The notes under the pieces are model-generated. The model saw nothing but the letters and a program-made list of their open reading frames with translations, was not told the DNA's origin and searched no databases. The translations under genes and the position numbers were made by a program. From Cocos nucifera (lineage: Eukaryota; Streptophyta; Magnoliopsida; Arecales; Arecaceae): a stretch of DNA of 64,000 bases. Positions 1 to 11,309 of the stretch are shown here, in pieces. Where the stretch lies: assembly GCA_006176705.1 (NCBI GenBank), contig QRFJ01000021.1, forward strand, positions 3,847,161-3,911,160, in the 5' to 3' direction. How positions within the stretch are numbered: the first letter of the stretch is position 1; each line of letters begins with the position of its first letter.

Positions 1-71
1 TATTCTACACCCCAAATAGATAAGAATAGGGTTAAGATAGATAGGGTTTAAATTCTTATCATCTAAGAGTC
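1..71 (-). mobile_element. Left flank of element A: copia-like remnant D (part)
   Basis: These bases, up to and including the GAGTC duplication at 67-71, are the sequence into which element A inserted. They rejoin the sequence from 47698 onward once element A and one GAGTC copy are removed. The rejoined stretch leads, on the minus strand, into a Met-tRNA-type primer site and an LTR at 48390-49285, so it is probably internal sequence of an old copia-like element. Nothing codes for protein in so short a piece. Confidence 0.5.
67..71. repeat. Target-site duplication of element A, left copy (GAGTC)
   Basis: GAGTC directly precedes TGATAAG. The same five bases follow CTTATCA at 47693-47697. Confidence 0.85.
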
Positions 72-1636
72 TGATAAGAACATGATGTTGTCGTTAGAAT
101 ACTATGTTTATCACTTTAATTCTAACTTCTTAAAATAATTTAAAAATAGATAGCAAGTAGTGAGTCGGATCGAATTCATAGGAAAGACAGTATTTTAATT
201 TTAAAATTTTTAATTTTTATAAAAAAGATTTAAAAAAAGAATTGAAGTTGAAAAATAGAATTATAAATAAAGAGCAAAAATTAAATAGTATGGAATAATA
301 AACTTGGTACTAAGATCTACTAGTTAGATCTTAGCATCTACTTACAATAAAATAAAGAGCAATAATTAGAATATAAAAAATAAATTATAATTAAAAATAA
401 AAAGCTAAAATTTAAAGTGCATAAAAATAAAATTTATATTAATTTAAAAGATCATAATTTAAATACATGATTTTTTAAACAAAATTAAAAATAGTTGATC
501 TTGATCTTGGATCGACGTTGGCATTGAGATGGTGTAGAAGCCAGCTCTTTTTCATAGTACCCATTATCTTGAAGTAGCCTTTAACCTAAGCATGGCTCTA
601 AGCTTTATCAAACTCCTTTTCATGATCAAAGACGATTGATTTTGGAGGTTTGGAGTTCTTTAAATAGAGTTAGGAGGGCTGGATATCTTCTTTGTAGGCA
701 ATATGGGACTATAGAGAAGTTTGATCGATAAACTATGAAGAAATTCTAACAAAAATTAGATTAAAATAGCTCCTGGATGCGTTCTGTTGAGTTTTGTAAA
801 CTTTGGCCGTTAAATCTAGATTAAACGGTCCCAAAATCATCAAAAATGGAGGTATAATAGCCCAGATCAGGTCGGATTTGATTCTGGCCATTCGATCGCA
901 CCTTAATGGAGCAAATATGGTCATTAGATCATTGGTGAGAGGTTTAATCATCATCGGAAGCTTTTTGGATTATCGGATCATCCCTTGGAATGTTCACAAT
1001 CATTGGATGGCACAGATGGGAGGCTGGAAAACTGAATTAAAGTAGGAAAAAATCCTGGCTGTTGGATCTGGACCACAGGATGGCGCAATTCCTGTAGCTA
1101 CAGACCGCATAGACCGGGTGCATTTAAAGACCAAACCAATCAGCACCCGACAAGTCCTGTGAAATTATCATTTTGCTCCTATATGCCATTATAAATTTCC
1201 TGTGAATCTCTTAATGGTCTAGGTTCACCATGCTGCATGCTGTGATTGGATGTCTTTTGTTGAGCTGATGGTCCATGCCTGAATCGTGGATCGATAGGTC
1301 GGCTCTATGGCTAAGTTAGCTTCAGTGATGTGTCGGTTTGGATGGACGAGCCGACTGAGCTGATTCTTTTTATTTTAATTTTTTTACTTTAAAAATTCAT
1401 ATATGATCTGTTTTAACTCCATTTTGCTTCAAACTTATTTTGTTATGATAAAAAAAATAAGTTTTTTTTAGATAATAATATTTTAATTTTAATTTTTATT
1501 ATTTTTAATTAATTTTTTAATTAATAAAAATATTAATTTCTTAAAAATATATATAAATTAATTATTAATTCTTAAAAATAAATATAAATTAATTAATAAA
1601 TTAGTGCTTTTATTGATGAATTTATGGTACTTATCA
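72..1636 (-). repeat. 3' LTR of element A
   Basis: This is a 1.57-kb long terminal repeat read on the minus strand. It starts TGATAAGTACC at 1636 and ends CTTATCA at 72. It is homologous to 46072-47692 and to both LTRs of element C. On the minus strand the U3 part contains a degenerate TATA-like run near 655-670. The copy carries many substitutions relative to its partner, so the insertion is old. Confidence 0.88.
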
Positions 1637-3505
1637 TATTCTCCAACTTAAACTTTGCTTATCCTCGAGTAAAGAAAGAATTTAGTTTTAGCTACCTTTT
1701 AACTTTAAAGTTTCGAATTTTACCGAAGCAGTTTTCAAAATGGTCATTGATATTCAGTAGAGCATAAGTAAAGTATGTCATTGGAGTATTAGTACTTACT
1801 AATAAAAAAATTAAGTAAAGAATATTAATTTTTTTTAATTTTTTTCTAAATTATCCCTATTTTTATCTCTGAATTGTCTAAACTTTTATATGGGCAAGTA
1901 TATTGCTATTTTCATCCTTCATTTATTGATTTCTTTATTCATATGCCTACTTTTTATGTAAATAACATTGCTTGTTAGACAACGAGATCTAGTTACTCAA
2001 TAAAAAATTAATATATTTTTTTATTTTTAATATTATATTACTATTAAGTGTCTTAATCCCTTAAGCTTTCTATTTGATCCATGTAGCGAGTCTTAGGCCA
2101 ATGACTTCTAAACTAGTTGGCTTTAGGGCATTAGATATAAAATATCCCTTATATTTAGTAGCTCGAATTAAATAGGCTATTAGTTAAGACTAGCTTTATA
2201 ATGAACTTCTTCATTTTTTCATCTTTTGATGTGAAACTCAATACTTGCTTAGGCAAAAAGATCCAGTTATTTAGTAAGAAATACTTAAAAACTATTTTAT
2301 TTTAATTTTAATTTTTTAATATAAAGAAATATATAGTTATCCTACATAAGCCCATAAAAAGTAGACTCTTCTTTGATGCTAGTAGAAAAAATTAGAAATA
2401 CTCAAAGAAAAAAATTTATATTCTAGACTTAACTCTTTATTGGATTTTTTTAATACTTGATCCCTTAATATCTCATAAATTCTTTAGTCTACACATCATT
2501 TTTTTTTAAAAAAAACTTAGTTCAATTCAATTTTTAAGCATAATCGGATGTCTAAATGTTAAATACTAACTTCTTCGAGGACTTAAAAAAAATTAAAAAT
2601 TTTTATTCTCCCCATCCCCCAACTTAATCGACATTATTCTTATTAAAAAAGAAAAAAATAAAGGATGTAATAAAGAATAGAAAAGAATACACCTAACTCA
2701 ATGTATTTTTTTTTGTAGTCCAGCATATGTCTTTGAAAATCTGACTCTCTCTAAAACTTATTCAAAATATCTTAAAAAAAATAAACTAAAAAGATAAATT
2801 AGATGTAAGAAAACTAAATATTGGGTTGCCTCCCAACAAGCACTAAGTTTATCATTTTCAGCCGGACACAATGCAGCTTACTATCCCGTATCAAATACTG
2901 GATTGATAAATTCTAATGATTTTGGATTGCCAATCTCAGAAAGATAGTTTATGATCTTTTTATTGATATATTTATTTTAAATTATGGGAATATAATTTAT
3001 GATCCCATTCTCAGTCCCTTGTTTGTTAAGAATTTTTTCTATTTGTTCTTCTAAAATGCTTATATATTGAGTTTTTGTATTAGGAGTTGAGTTTAATACA
3101 ATGGATACTGGAAGGATGTCTAAAGATGGCTTTAATTCTGAAGGTAAATTAATATGATCTTGTTTAAATGACTCAATTGATACTTCATTACATGCCTCTT
3201 GATTTTTATAAGAAGAATCGATTTTTAGGGATAAAGAAAATAATACTTTAGGTTTATAGGTCTCAGGTAAATCATCTATTCTCTTTTTTTCTATGTTTAT
3301 CTTATTTAAATTAGAACCAGCATCAGTACTAGTTTCAGACTCAAGTTCTTCTATATGGTTAGCTTTAGTACTAACCTATTCCTCTATATTTTTATTTTAG
3401 CTTGTATCAGTACTAACCTCTCTCACCTAGTCTTGGTATGAGTCCATAAGAATCCTATAACTTTTAAGTTTAAAAATTATTTTGGCATTCTTAAGATGGG
3501 GATTC
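1637..3505 (-). pseudogene. Element A: 3' untranslated part and gag 3' remnant
   Basis: Read on the minus strand this is colinear with 21990-23840 of element C. It holds the last part of the gag frame (about 3505 down to 3040), then a non-coding tail with a conserved GGGAGGCAA box near 2825-2840 and two motif copies near 1970-2010 and 2230-2285. It ends in a weak purine tract abutting the LTR at 1637-1655. Stops and frameshifts break the gag piece. The other gag portion resumes at 43250, across copia element 1. No pol domain is present. Confidence 0.75.
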
Positions 3506-4170
3506 TGAAGAAAATGGGTAGAATTTCTAGCTTTGATTTTGAAAACTTTTTTCAAAGATTGCACAGCGAAAATAATTTTTAATCATATTAATAATAAAAG
3601 CTATAGATTTAATTTGAAAATCCTACACTATACATGATCTAATGTACATATATATGCATGCATATCTAAAAAATAAAATATCAAGTACAGTAAAACTATT
3701 TTACTGCTTCTACGTGTTTAGAATACATTATCTTTTCATGCATAGATGATCTCCATAATTTGATCTTCTTGGTGTAGATCTGATCGCTGCGATGCAGTCA
3801 TACATGCATTTGACCTCTACAGGTGATCCACATGAGGCTCTGATCTTGATCAGTTTTTTTCGAGTGCTAGCTCACTGCAAGAACCTTTGATGGCTGATAT
3901 CAGATCGAACTCCTCTGATCTTCTTCACTAGCTCTTCGAACACTTTGATTTGCCAATGTAGATAAGAAATACAGGAGGTTCTCCTTCCAAATCTGTGAAC
4001 TCACAACCCTCATTGCTCATAATCTAGAACCCAAATCCTAGATGGATTTTAGGATATGCACTCACCCAAAAACCTTGCACCAAGAATTCCTCACACAGAG
4101 AAGAGACTCTCTTCTTTTTCTCACACGTTCTTTTTTCTGAGTTCTAATCTGCACACCCATAAAATTAGGT

Positions 4171-4178
4171 ATTTTATA
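4171..4178 (-). promoter_or_regulatory. Probable TATA box in the 3' LTR of copia element 1
   Basis: The minus strand reads TATAAAAT here. The partner LTR has TATAAAAAAT at 41801-41810. CACTA-1 is inserted about 15 bp upstream of it in the direction of transcription. Confidence 0.5.
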
Positions 4179-4194
4179 AATGCGCACAGCACAA

Positions 4195-4588
4195 TATTAC
4201 TACAAAAATGATCTATGGTAGCTCATACTATGGCAGCGATTTTCGAAATCACTGCCATAGATCCTACGGCAGCAATTTTTATTAACCGCTGCTATAGGTC
4301 GTATCTATTGCAGTGATTTTTGTAACCACTGCTATAGGTCGACATATAGCAGTGGTTAACAAAAACTGCTGCCGTAGGTCGGACCTATAGCAGCGATTAT
4401 AAAAAACCATTACCGTAGGTCGACCTATAGGAGCGGTTCATTATAACCGCTGCTATACATCGGATCTATAGTAGCGATTAGTGAACCCATTGCCATAAGT
4501 CAGACCTATAGCAGCGGTTAGCAGGAATTGCTGCTATAAGCTTATTTATGACAGCGGTTAATTATAATCGCTGCCATATATATATATA
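4195..4588. repeat. CACTA-1 left subterminal palindromic motif array
   Basis: The motif CTATGGCAGCGGTT and its complement AACCGCTGCCATAG recur about every 25-40 bp in alternating orientation, with variants such as TATAGCAGCGG. Subterminal arrays like this are the known binding sites of TnpA-type proteins in En/Spm elements. Binding here is inferred. Confidence 0.75.
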
Positions 4589-5555
4589 TTTAAAATATTA
4601 TATAATTTTAAAATTTAATATATATCTTCATCATTCATTATCTAAATAATTATCATTAGAGTGTCATCGCAAAAGATCGCCTCGATCCAATGGCCCTAGC
4701 TTCATCGATTAGAAAAATTTAATTTCGACGACCATGAACGACGATGCAATGATCTGATAGATGGAGACCTCTGATGGATTCAAAAATCTACGACGATGAT
4801 CTCGATGATGTTTGTAACGTACTATCAAAGTTTTACTTCAATCGGATATCGTTATCATGATCAATTTAGTATAGGTTAGTTTCGATCGTTAAATGATAAA
4901 AGAGTGATCAAAGGATCAAACGGTGTCCAATTATGAGATAATTTTTTTTATAAATGATCTTGGCTACTACTTTAATCATTTGTTATGATGGTGATTATAA
5001 AATTCAACTCGTGAGATGAAAAATGATCTAAAACTATACATTTCTTGATAACCATTCTGAAACTTCACTGATTGTTATGCTCGTGCTTTTGTAATATCTG
5101 CTTATCATGAATCATTTATACGAAAATGATTTAAATTTTACTATCATCGTCATATAAAATATTTAAAATTATAATAAAAATTATTTAACTAAAAAATTAT
5201 CTCATAATCGGACGTCGTTTAATCCTTTGATCGCTTGTTTCTAATTTAATGACCGAAATCATTCCGTACTAAATTAACTATGATAACGATATCCGATTGA
5301 AGTAAAACTTTGATAGTATACTATAAACATCATCAAGATCATCATTATAGGTTTTCAAATCCATCGGAGGTCTCCATCTATCAGATCATTGCATCATCTT
5401 TCATGATCGTCAAAATCAAATTTTTTTGATCGATGAAGCTAGGGCCATTGGATCAAGGCGATCTTTCGCAATGACACTCTAATGATAATTATTTAGATAA
5501 TGAACGATGAAGATGAATATTAAAATTTAAAATTATATAATATTTTAAAAAAATA
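4589..5555. repeat. Long inverted repeat (hairpin) in CACTA-1
   Basis: The sequence from about 4589 to 5000 reappears as its reverse complement from about 5150 to 5550. For example CCCTAGCTTCATCGAT near 4706 matches ATCGATGAAGCTAGGG near 5430. Arms of about 400 bp flank a weakly paired centre around 5070. No protein is encoded. The same structure sits at the equivalent place in CACTA-2. Transcription through it would give a long double-stranded RNA hairpin. Confidence 0.82.
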
Positions 5556-5569
5556 AAAAAAAATTATTT

Positions 5570-5690
5570 TAAATCTACGGCAGCGGTTATCCAAAATCAT
5601 TGCCATAGATCTACGGCAGCGATTTTGGATAACCGCTGTCATAGATTTGTGGTAGCGGTTCGATAACCGCTATCATAGATTAGGTTAAAA
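5570..5690. repeat. Second subterminal motif block of CACTA-1
   Basis: Three to four more copies of the GGCAGCGGTT motif in both orientations follow the hairpin and close the left control region before the pyrimidine-rich leader. Confidence 0.7.
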
Positions 5691-5694
5691 TTTT

Positions 5695-6680
5695 TTAAAT
5701 TTTTTCTATTTTTCTTCCGTGCGTGCTCGATCTCTCTCTATCTCTCCCCCTCCTTTCCATCGTCGGTGAGGCTTCTTCCCCCACAACCGACGACGCCTCC
5801 TTCCCCCTCGATGGACGCCGCCCCTCCTTCCCCCTCCCTCTGGGCCCCCATCCCCCCACCCTCCACCCAGCCCCCACCCCCACCCTCCCTCGGTCGCCCT
5901 CCTTCCCCCATTCCCGGCACTCCTCCCGCCACCCGCCAACCCACCCGACCCCCCACCCCCAACCCTCCCTCCGACGCCCCTCCTTCTCCTCATTCTCGGC
6001 CGCCCTTCCTCGCCACCCTGCCACCCCTCCAGCCCCTCCATCTTCGGCCGCCCCTCCCTGCCACCCCCCACCCATCCCCTACCCCTCACCCTCTCTTCGA
6101 CCGGCCCTCCTTCCCCCCATCCCCGACCGCCCCTCCCGCCACCCTGCCACCCCCCATCCAGTGCAGGCGACCGTCCCCCACGCCCCACAGACCCCCACCC
6201 TCCGATCATCTCCGCCTCTTGCCTCTGCCCCCCCTCGGCATAGGCGGCCCTCCCCCCATGCCCCCCAGGCGACACCTCCCTCCTGCCCTCCCCTCCGCAC
6301 CCCATTGGCCCTACCCCCATGCCCCCATAGCTGACACGTCCCCCCCGACGAAGGCATCCGCTCCACCACGCCATCGACCCTCCATCCTGTAGGCAGCCCC
6401 CCCACCCCAAACACCCCCACCCCCTCATGCCTCCGATCCTCTTTGCCTTTCGTCTCTCCCTCCCTCCTCATCGGTGCAGGCCTCCGTCACTGTGCCCCCC
6501 TCCCCCTAGCCCCATCTCCGACCACCCCTACTCTCTCTCTTTCCTTTTTCTCTCTCTTCTCCATTTCACTATCTTGCTTTTGTTTTGCAGGTTATCTCTA
6601 GTGCCGTCATCCTCCTCTAGCGTCATCGCTGGCGACCCTCGGAGCTTTCGGTGCGATCCACTCTCTATAGTCGTAGGTAT
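5695..6680 (+). promoter_or_regulatory. CACTA-1 pyrimidine-rich leader with probable 5' UTR exon
   Basis: About 870 bases (5700-6570) are strongly C/T-rich on the plus strand, with long CCCCACCC runs, unlike the A+T-rich surroundings. A pyrimidine tract ending TTTTGCAG at about 6591 looks like a splice acceptor. It is followed by a short stretch with a possible donor (GTAGGTATAATT) near 6673. The same order recurs at 11310-12010 in CACTA-2. I read it as the promoter and untranslated leader of the transposase transcript. Overlapping open frames in both strands here come from base composition. Confidence 0.5.
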
Positions 6681-7059
6681 AATTTTTTTTAATTTTATAG
6701 TATTATTTATTAATCATGTATATTTATAATAATTTATATAATATTTATAATAAATATTATAAATATTTATTATAAATATTATAATTATCTATATGTCATA
6801 GTTTTTGGATCGTGCCATGGCAGTAGCCTTGGGCTGTGCCATGTTGGCGGCTATGAACTAGGTCTGTTAATGGGTTAGATTTGGATCGAAACTTGGATAT
6901 TCAAATCTGGATCTAATTTTAATTACTGATATCAGATCCGAATCTGAATATCTGATGGGTCTGTACTTGAAGTACCAGATCCGGATCCTAATGGATCTTA
7001 GAAGGTCGGATCCAATTTTGGGATCTGAAACTAAGAAATGAAAAGACTGAGAGGAAGCC
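6681..7059. other. CACTA-1 spacer, probable leader intron
   Basis: This is A+T-rich sequence with TTTATAATAAATATT runs, then a stretch rich in GGATCC/GATCCGAAT-like words. Nothing coding was found. It is colinear with 12010-12290 of CACTA-2. Confidence 0.4.
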
Positions 7060-7590
7060 GATAGATTGAGAGAGGGAGGGTCGGTCGCTCATCGATCGTC
7101 GATAAGGGAGATCGAGAGTGAGAAGGAGGGAGGAAGGGGGTTCGACCTCTCTACCGTCGTCGGCGAAGGAGATCGAGAGAGGGAGAAAGGAAGGGAGGGA
7201 TCCGACCTCGCCACCATCATTGGGAGGGAGAGGGTCCGGCCTCACCGCCATCATTAGGAGCCGGCCTCGCCACCATCATTAGGAGGGAGGGGGTTCGACC
7301 TTGCCAGCGAGGAAGATCGAGAGAGGGAGAGTGGGATATCGAGAAAGCGAGAGAGGGAAGGAGGGGGTCTGGCCTTGCCGGCATCACTGGGAGGGATGGG
7401 GTCCGACCTTGCCGATGAGGAAGATCGAAAGAGTGAGAGAGGGAGAGATGGGGTCCGACCTCATCGACGAGGGAGATCGAGAGAGGGAGAGAGGAAGATC
7501 GAGAGATGAAAAAGCTGGGAGGGAGGGATTCGGCCTCACCATTGTTGCCGATGAGAGAGATCGAGAGAGGGAGTGATCGGATATGCACCC
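7060..7590. repeat. Purine-rich degenerate tandem repeats in CACTA-1
   Basis: Words such as GAGATCGAGAGAGGGAGAG and GGGGTCCGACCTC recur with irregular spacing. Open frames on both strands follow from the repeat and are not credible genes. A shorter version lies at 12285-12640. Confidence 0.7.
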
Positions 7591-8368
7591 GAGTTGGCTC
7601 GGATCATGATCAAGCCGATTGGGGGAGGATTCAAGCTGGATGTCTCAGGCATGGAGCCGACTGTCTCAGGCACCAAGCTGACTTGGCTTCTGAGTGAATA
7701 AAATTTGATATGTCTCTCTAAGATTTTAACTTTAATCCCTAAGGTGCCACCATCATCTACTTTATTCTTCTTTTAGGTTTCTGAATTAACATCAAGATTC
7801 ACGCAAGAGATTGGATCTATGATTGTTGCTCATCCTTAATTATTTATGAATGTAATTTATATCATAGAATTTATTGTATAATATTTTTTGAATATTTATA
7901 TCTTATTACTTTTATTTATTATATTGCATAATGATAGACCCATTAATTGATTAGTGTACATAATCTCCAACATTCATACAATTATATGTAATTATACAGA
8001 TTAGAGAATTATGTACAATGATCAATTGATTGTCCAATATAGATAGTTTAAAAATTATAGATAATTCTATAGGTAATTACAATAATCAAACGATATGCTA
8101 AGGATTTTGAATGAAATTTTAGATAGTATTTTTCTTTTGTTCTTCCTACATGGAAGAACTAAGAAAAAATGCTGTCAAAATTTCATTCGATTCCTGTTGC
8201 ATATCATTTAATTACTGTAATGAACCTATAGAATTAATGCAATTTTTGAATGGGATAGGATCTATCTTTACCTATTAGTTGATGATAGGATGCATTTATT
8301 GCATATATAAAAATGATATTTAATTTGAGTTCCACATATAATTTACTTGCAGTATCATCATTTTTAAA
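7591..8368. other. CACTA-1 spacer upstream of the transposase
   Basis: It starts with GAGCCGACT/GGCTCGG-type words (7595-7700), then A+T-rich non-coding sequence. A probable splice acceptor TTACTTGCAG ends at 8352, 17 bases before the transposase ATG at 8369. Confidence 0.4.
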
Positions 8369-9745
8369 ATGGATAAGAGGTGGATGAAGTTTAGTAGGCT
8401 CTCATCAGAATATGAGGCTGGATCAAAAATTTCTTGATTATGCTATAGAAAAATTTGGGGACCATGGATTGATCCAATATCCTTGTAAAATGTGTATGGA
8501 TGGACCATGGCTATCTCATCAAGATGTCAATGATCATCTCATTATTTATGGCTTTAAAGTCGATTATGAAATTTGTTGGGACCAACATGATGAGGGTAGG
8601 CCGCAAGGAGGCGATCAACTTGAAGGAGGAGTGGAATAAATGGTTTGTGATATTTTTTCATTTATTGACCATAATGATGGTGCATCTATGTCCATGTCTG
8701 ATCCTGTGATTAATCGAATGATAAACAGTGAGGATGTGGAGAAAGTCTGCAAGTTGATGGAGGATGCTAACGTTCCATTGTATCCTGGATGTGAAAAGAT
8801 GGCGATGCTTAAGTTCTTAATCTGATTGTATCATGCGAAATGCTCTAACAGGTTCAGTAATAATGAAGTGAACTGCATACTAGAGCTTTTGGAGGATATT
8901 CTTCTAGATGATGCATGAATTTCGAAGAATAATTATGAGGCATCAAAGATTATTGAACAGCTGAACTTTATTTATACTAAGATACATGCATATCCCAATG
9001 ATTGCATGCTCTATTGGAAGGGGGATGTCAACCACAATAAGTGCACGAGGTGCGGTGTATCAAGATGAAAATAGAATAAAGATGGCACATCGACTCGTGT
9101 ACCTCAAAAGTTGATGTGGCACTTTTCTTTAATTTCATGACTACAAAAGTTATTTATATCGATAAAGACATCGAAGGACATGAGATGGCATGAAGAGGAT
9201 CGAACAAAAGATGATGCATTGAGGCATGGTAGAAGTTTAATGAATTACATCCCGACTTCACACAAGAGATACGTAATGTGAGGTTGGGCTTGTCGTGCGA
9301 TGGTTTCAATCCGTTCAAGCATATGAATACTGTCCATAGTATATGGCCAGTATTTATTCATGTTTACAACCTTCCACCATGGATGTGTATGAAAAAAATT
9401 TTTGCTTTCATGACAGTGCTCATCCCTGGACCGATGGAGGTAGGTAATGACATTGATCTTTATTTGCAGTCTCTTATTATTGAGCTGAAATAATTATGGA
9501 GCATTCAAGGTATTCCAACTTTTAATGCTTTGCTGAATGAGTCATTCTCCATGCGCGTAGTGCTTTTATGGACAATAAATGACTTTTCAATCTATGCCCT
9601 AATGTCGGATTGGAGCACCAAAGGTGAGCTAGCATGCTCGATCTGTGGAAGAAACATCCGGTCTAGAAGATTGACACATCGAAGGAGCTTTAGCTATATG
9701 GAGCATCGACGTTTTCTCCATCGAAACCATCCATATAAAAGGAAT
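8369..9745 (+). pseudogene. CACTA-1 transposase (tnp2 type), N-terminal half
   Basis: This encodes the first half of the En/Spm transposase that cuts and joins element ends in the nucleus. The start ATG at 8369 opens with a transposase-associated domain (RWMKFSRLSSEYEAG, then a degraded zinc-type CKMC motif). Further on are family landmarks in the right order: CTRCG near 9048, RLGLSCDGFNPF near 9280, NLPPWMCMKK near 9371, LIPGPMEVGNDIDLYLQ near 9421, and WSTKGELACSICG near 9616. Frameshifts occur near 8415 and around 9060-9280. The frame is cut at HPYKRN by CACTA-2 and resumes at 15024. It is not functional as it stands. Confidence 0.85.
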
Positions 9746-10160
9746 TACTACTATTAAAATGGCCTATGGCAGCGCTTACTATGGTAGCGATTTTTGAAAC
9801 CGCTGCCATAGCACCTATGGCAGCGATTTTCGATCTATAGCAGCAGTTTTTATAACCGCTGCTATAGGTTTGATATAAAGTAGTGGTTAACGAAAATCGC
9901 TGTCGTAGGTCGGACCTATAGTAGCGGTTATAAAAAACCACTGCCATAGGTCGATCTATAGCAGCGGTTCATTGTAACCGCTGCCGTAGGTCGGACCTAT
10001 AGCAGCGATTATAAAAAACCGCTGCCATAGGTCGATCTATAGTAGCGGTTCATTGTAACTGCTGCCATAAGTCGGACCTATAGCAGCGGTTTGTAGGAAC
10101 CGCTGCTATAATCTGATTTATGATAGCGGTTAATTATAACCCCTACCATATATATATATA
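9746..10160. repeat. CACTA-2 left subterminal palindromic motif array
   Basis: About a dozen copies of CTATAGCAGCGGTT / AACCGCTGCCATAG alternate in orientation, ending at a (TA)n run near 10150. It is more regular than the CACTA-1 array. Confidence 0.78.
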
Positions 10161-11125
10161 TATTTTAAATATTATATAATTTTAAAATTTAATGTCTATC
10201 TTCACTATTCATTATCTAAATAATTATCATTAGAGTATCATCGCAAAAGATCACCTCGATCTGATGGCCCTAGCTTCATCGATCAAAAAAAATTTAATTT
10301 CGACGACCACAAATGATGATACGATGATCTGATAGATGGAGACCTTCGATGGATCCAAAAATCTGCAACGATGATCTCGATGATGTTTGTAGCATACTAT
10401 CAAAGTTTCATTTCAATCAGATATCATTATCTTAGTCAATTTAGTATAGGTTAGTTTCGACCGTTAAATGATAAACGAGTGATCAAAGGACTAAATGGTG
10501 TCCGATTATGAGATAATTTTTTTTATAAATGATCTTAGCTACTACTTTAATTATTTTTTATGATGGTAATTATAAAATTTAACTCATGAGATGAAGAATG
10601 ATCTAAAATTATACGTCTCTTTATAACCATTCTGAAACTTCATTGATTATTATGTTTGTGCTTTTGCAATATCTGCTTAACATAAATAATTTATATGAAA
10701 ATAATTTAAATTTTACTATCATTGCTGTATAAAATATTTAAAATTATAACAAAGATCATTTAACTAAAAAATTTTCTCATAATCAATGTCGTTTAATCCT
10801 TTGATCGCTTGTTTCTAATTTAATGACCGAAATCATTCCGTACTAAATTGATCATGATAACGATATCCGATTGAAGTGAAACTTTAATAGTATGCTACAA
10901 ATATCATCAAAATCATCATTGTAGATTTTTTGGATCCATCGAAGATCTTCATCTGTCAGATCATCGCATCATCATTCGTGATCGTCGAAATTAAATTTTT
11001 TTGATCGATGAAGCTAGGGCCATCGAATTGAGGCGATCTTTTACGATGACACTCTAATGATAATTATTTAGATAATGAATGATGAAGATGGACATTAAAT
11101 TTTAAAATTATATAATATTTAAAAA
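10161..11125. repeat. Long inverted repeat (hairpin) in CACTA-2
   Basis: Arms at about 10161-10560 and 10720-11125 are reverse complements. CCCTAGCTTCATCGATC near 10267 pairs with GATCGATGAAGCTAGGG near 11003. The sequence is homologous over its whole length to 4589-5555 and contains no credible reading frame. Confidence 0.82.
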
Positions 11126-11144
11126 AATAAAAAAAAAATATTTT

Positions 11145-11292
11145 TCATCTATAGCAGTGGTTATCAAAAATCGTTGCTATAGATCTATAGCAGCGGTTAT
11201 AGAACCGCTGCCATAGATCTATGGTAGTGGTTTTGCATAATCATTGCCATAGATCTATGGCAGTGGTTCGATAACCACTGCTATAGATTAGC
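11145..11292. repeat. CACTA-2 second subterminal motif block
   Basis: Six motif copies in alternating orientation, for example CTATAGCAGCGGTTATAGAA followed by CCGCTGCCATAG. Confidence 0.7.
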
Positions 11293-11309
11293 TTAAAAAT
11301 TTTTAAATT

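Noticed and set aside
4195..4588. CRISPR-like regularly spaced repeats
   Set aside because: The repeats alternate in orientation, differ in sequence and spacing, lie at transposon ends, and the DNA is from a plant.
5695..6471. Long overlapping open frames on both strands, up to 240 codons, in C-rich sequence
   Set aside because: Frames are open on both strands because the region lacks A+T-rich stop codons. Translations are low-complexity Pro/Ser or Gly/Arg, and no frame is conserved in the matching region of CACTA-2.
6988..7697. Several open frames in the GAGA-rich block
   Set aside because: Products of degenerate purine repeats (Arg/Glu or Leu/Ser patterns), open in both directions, not conserved at 12285-12640.
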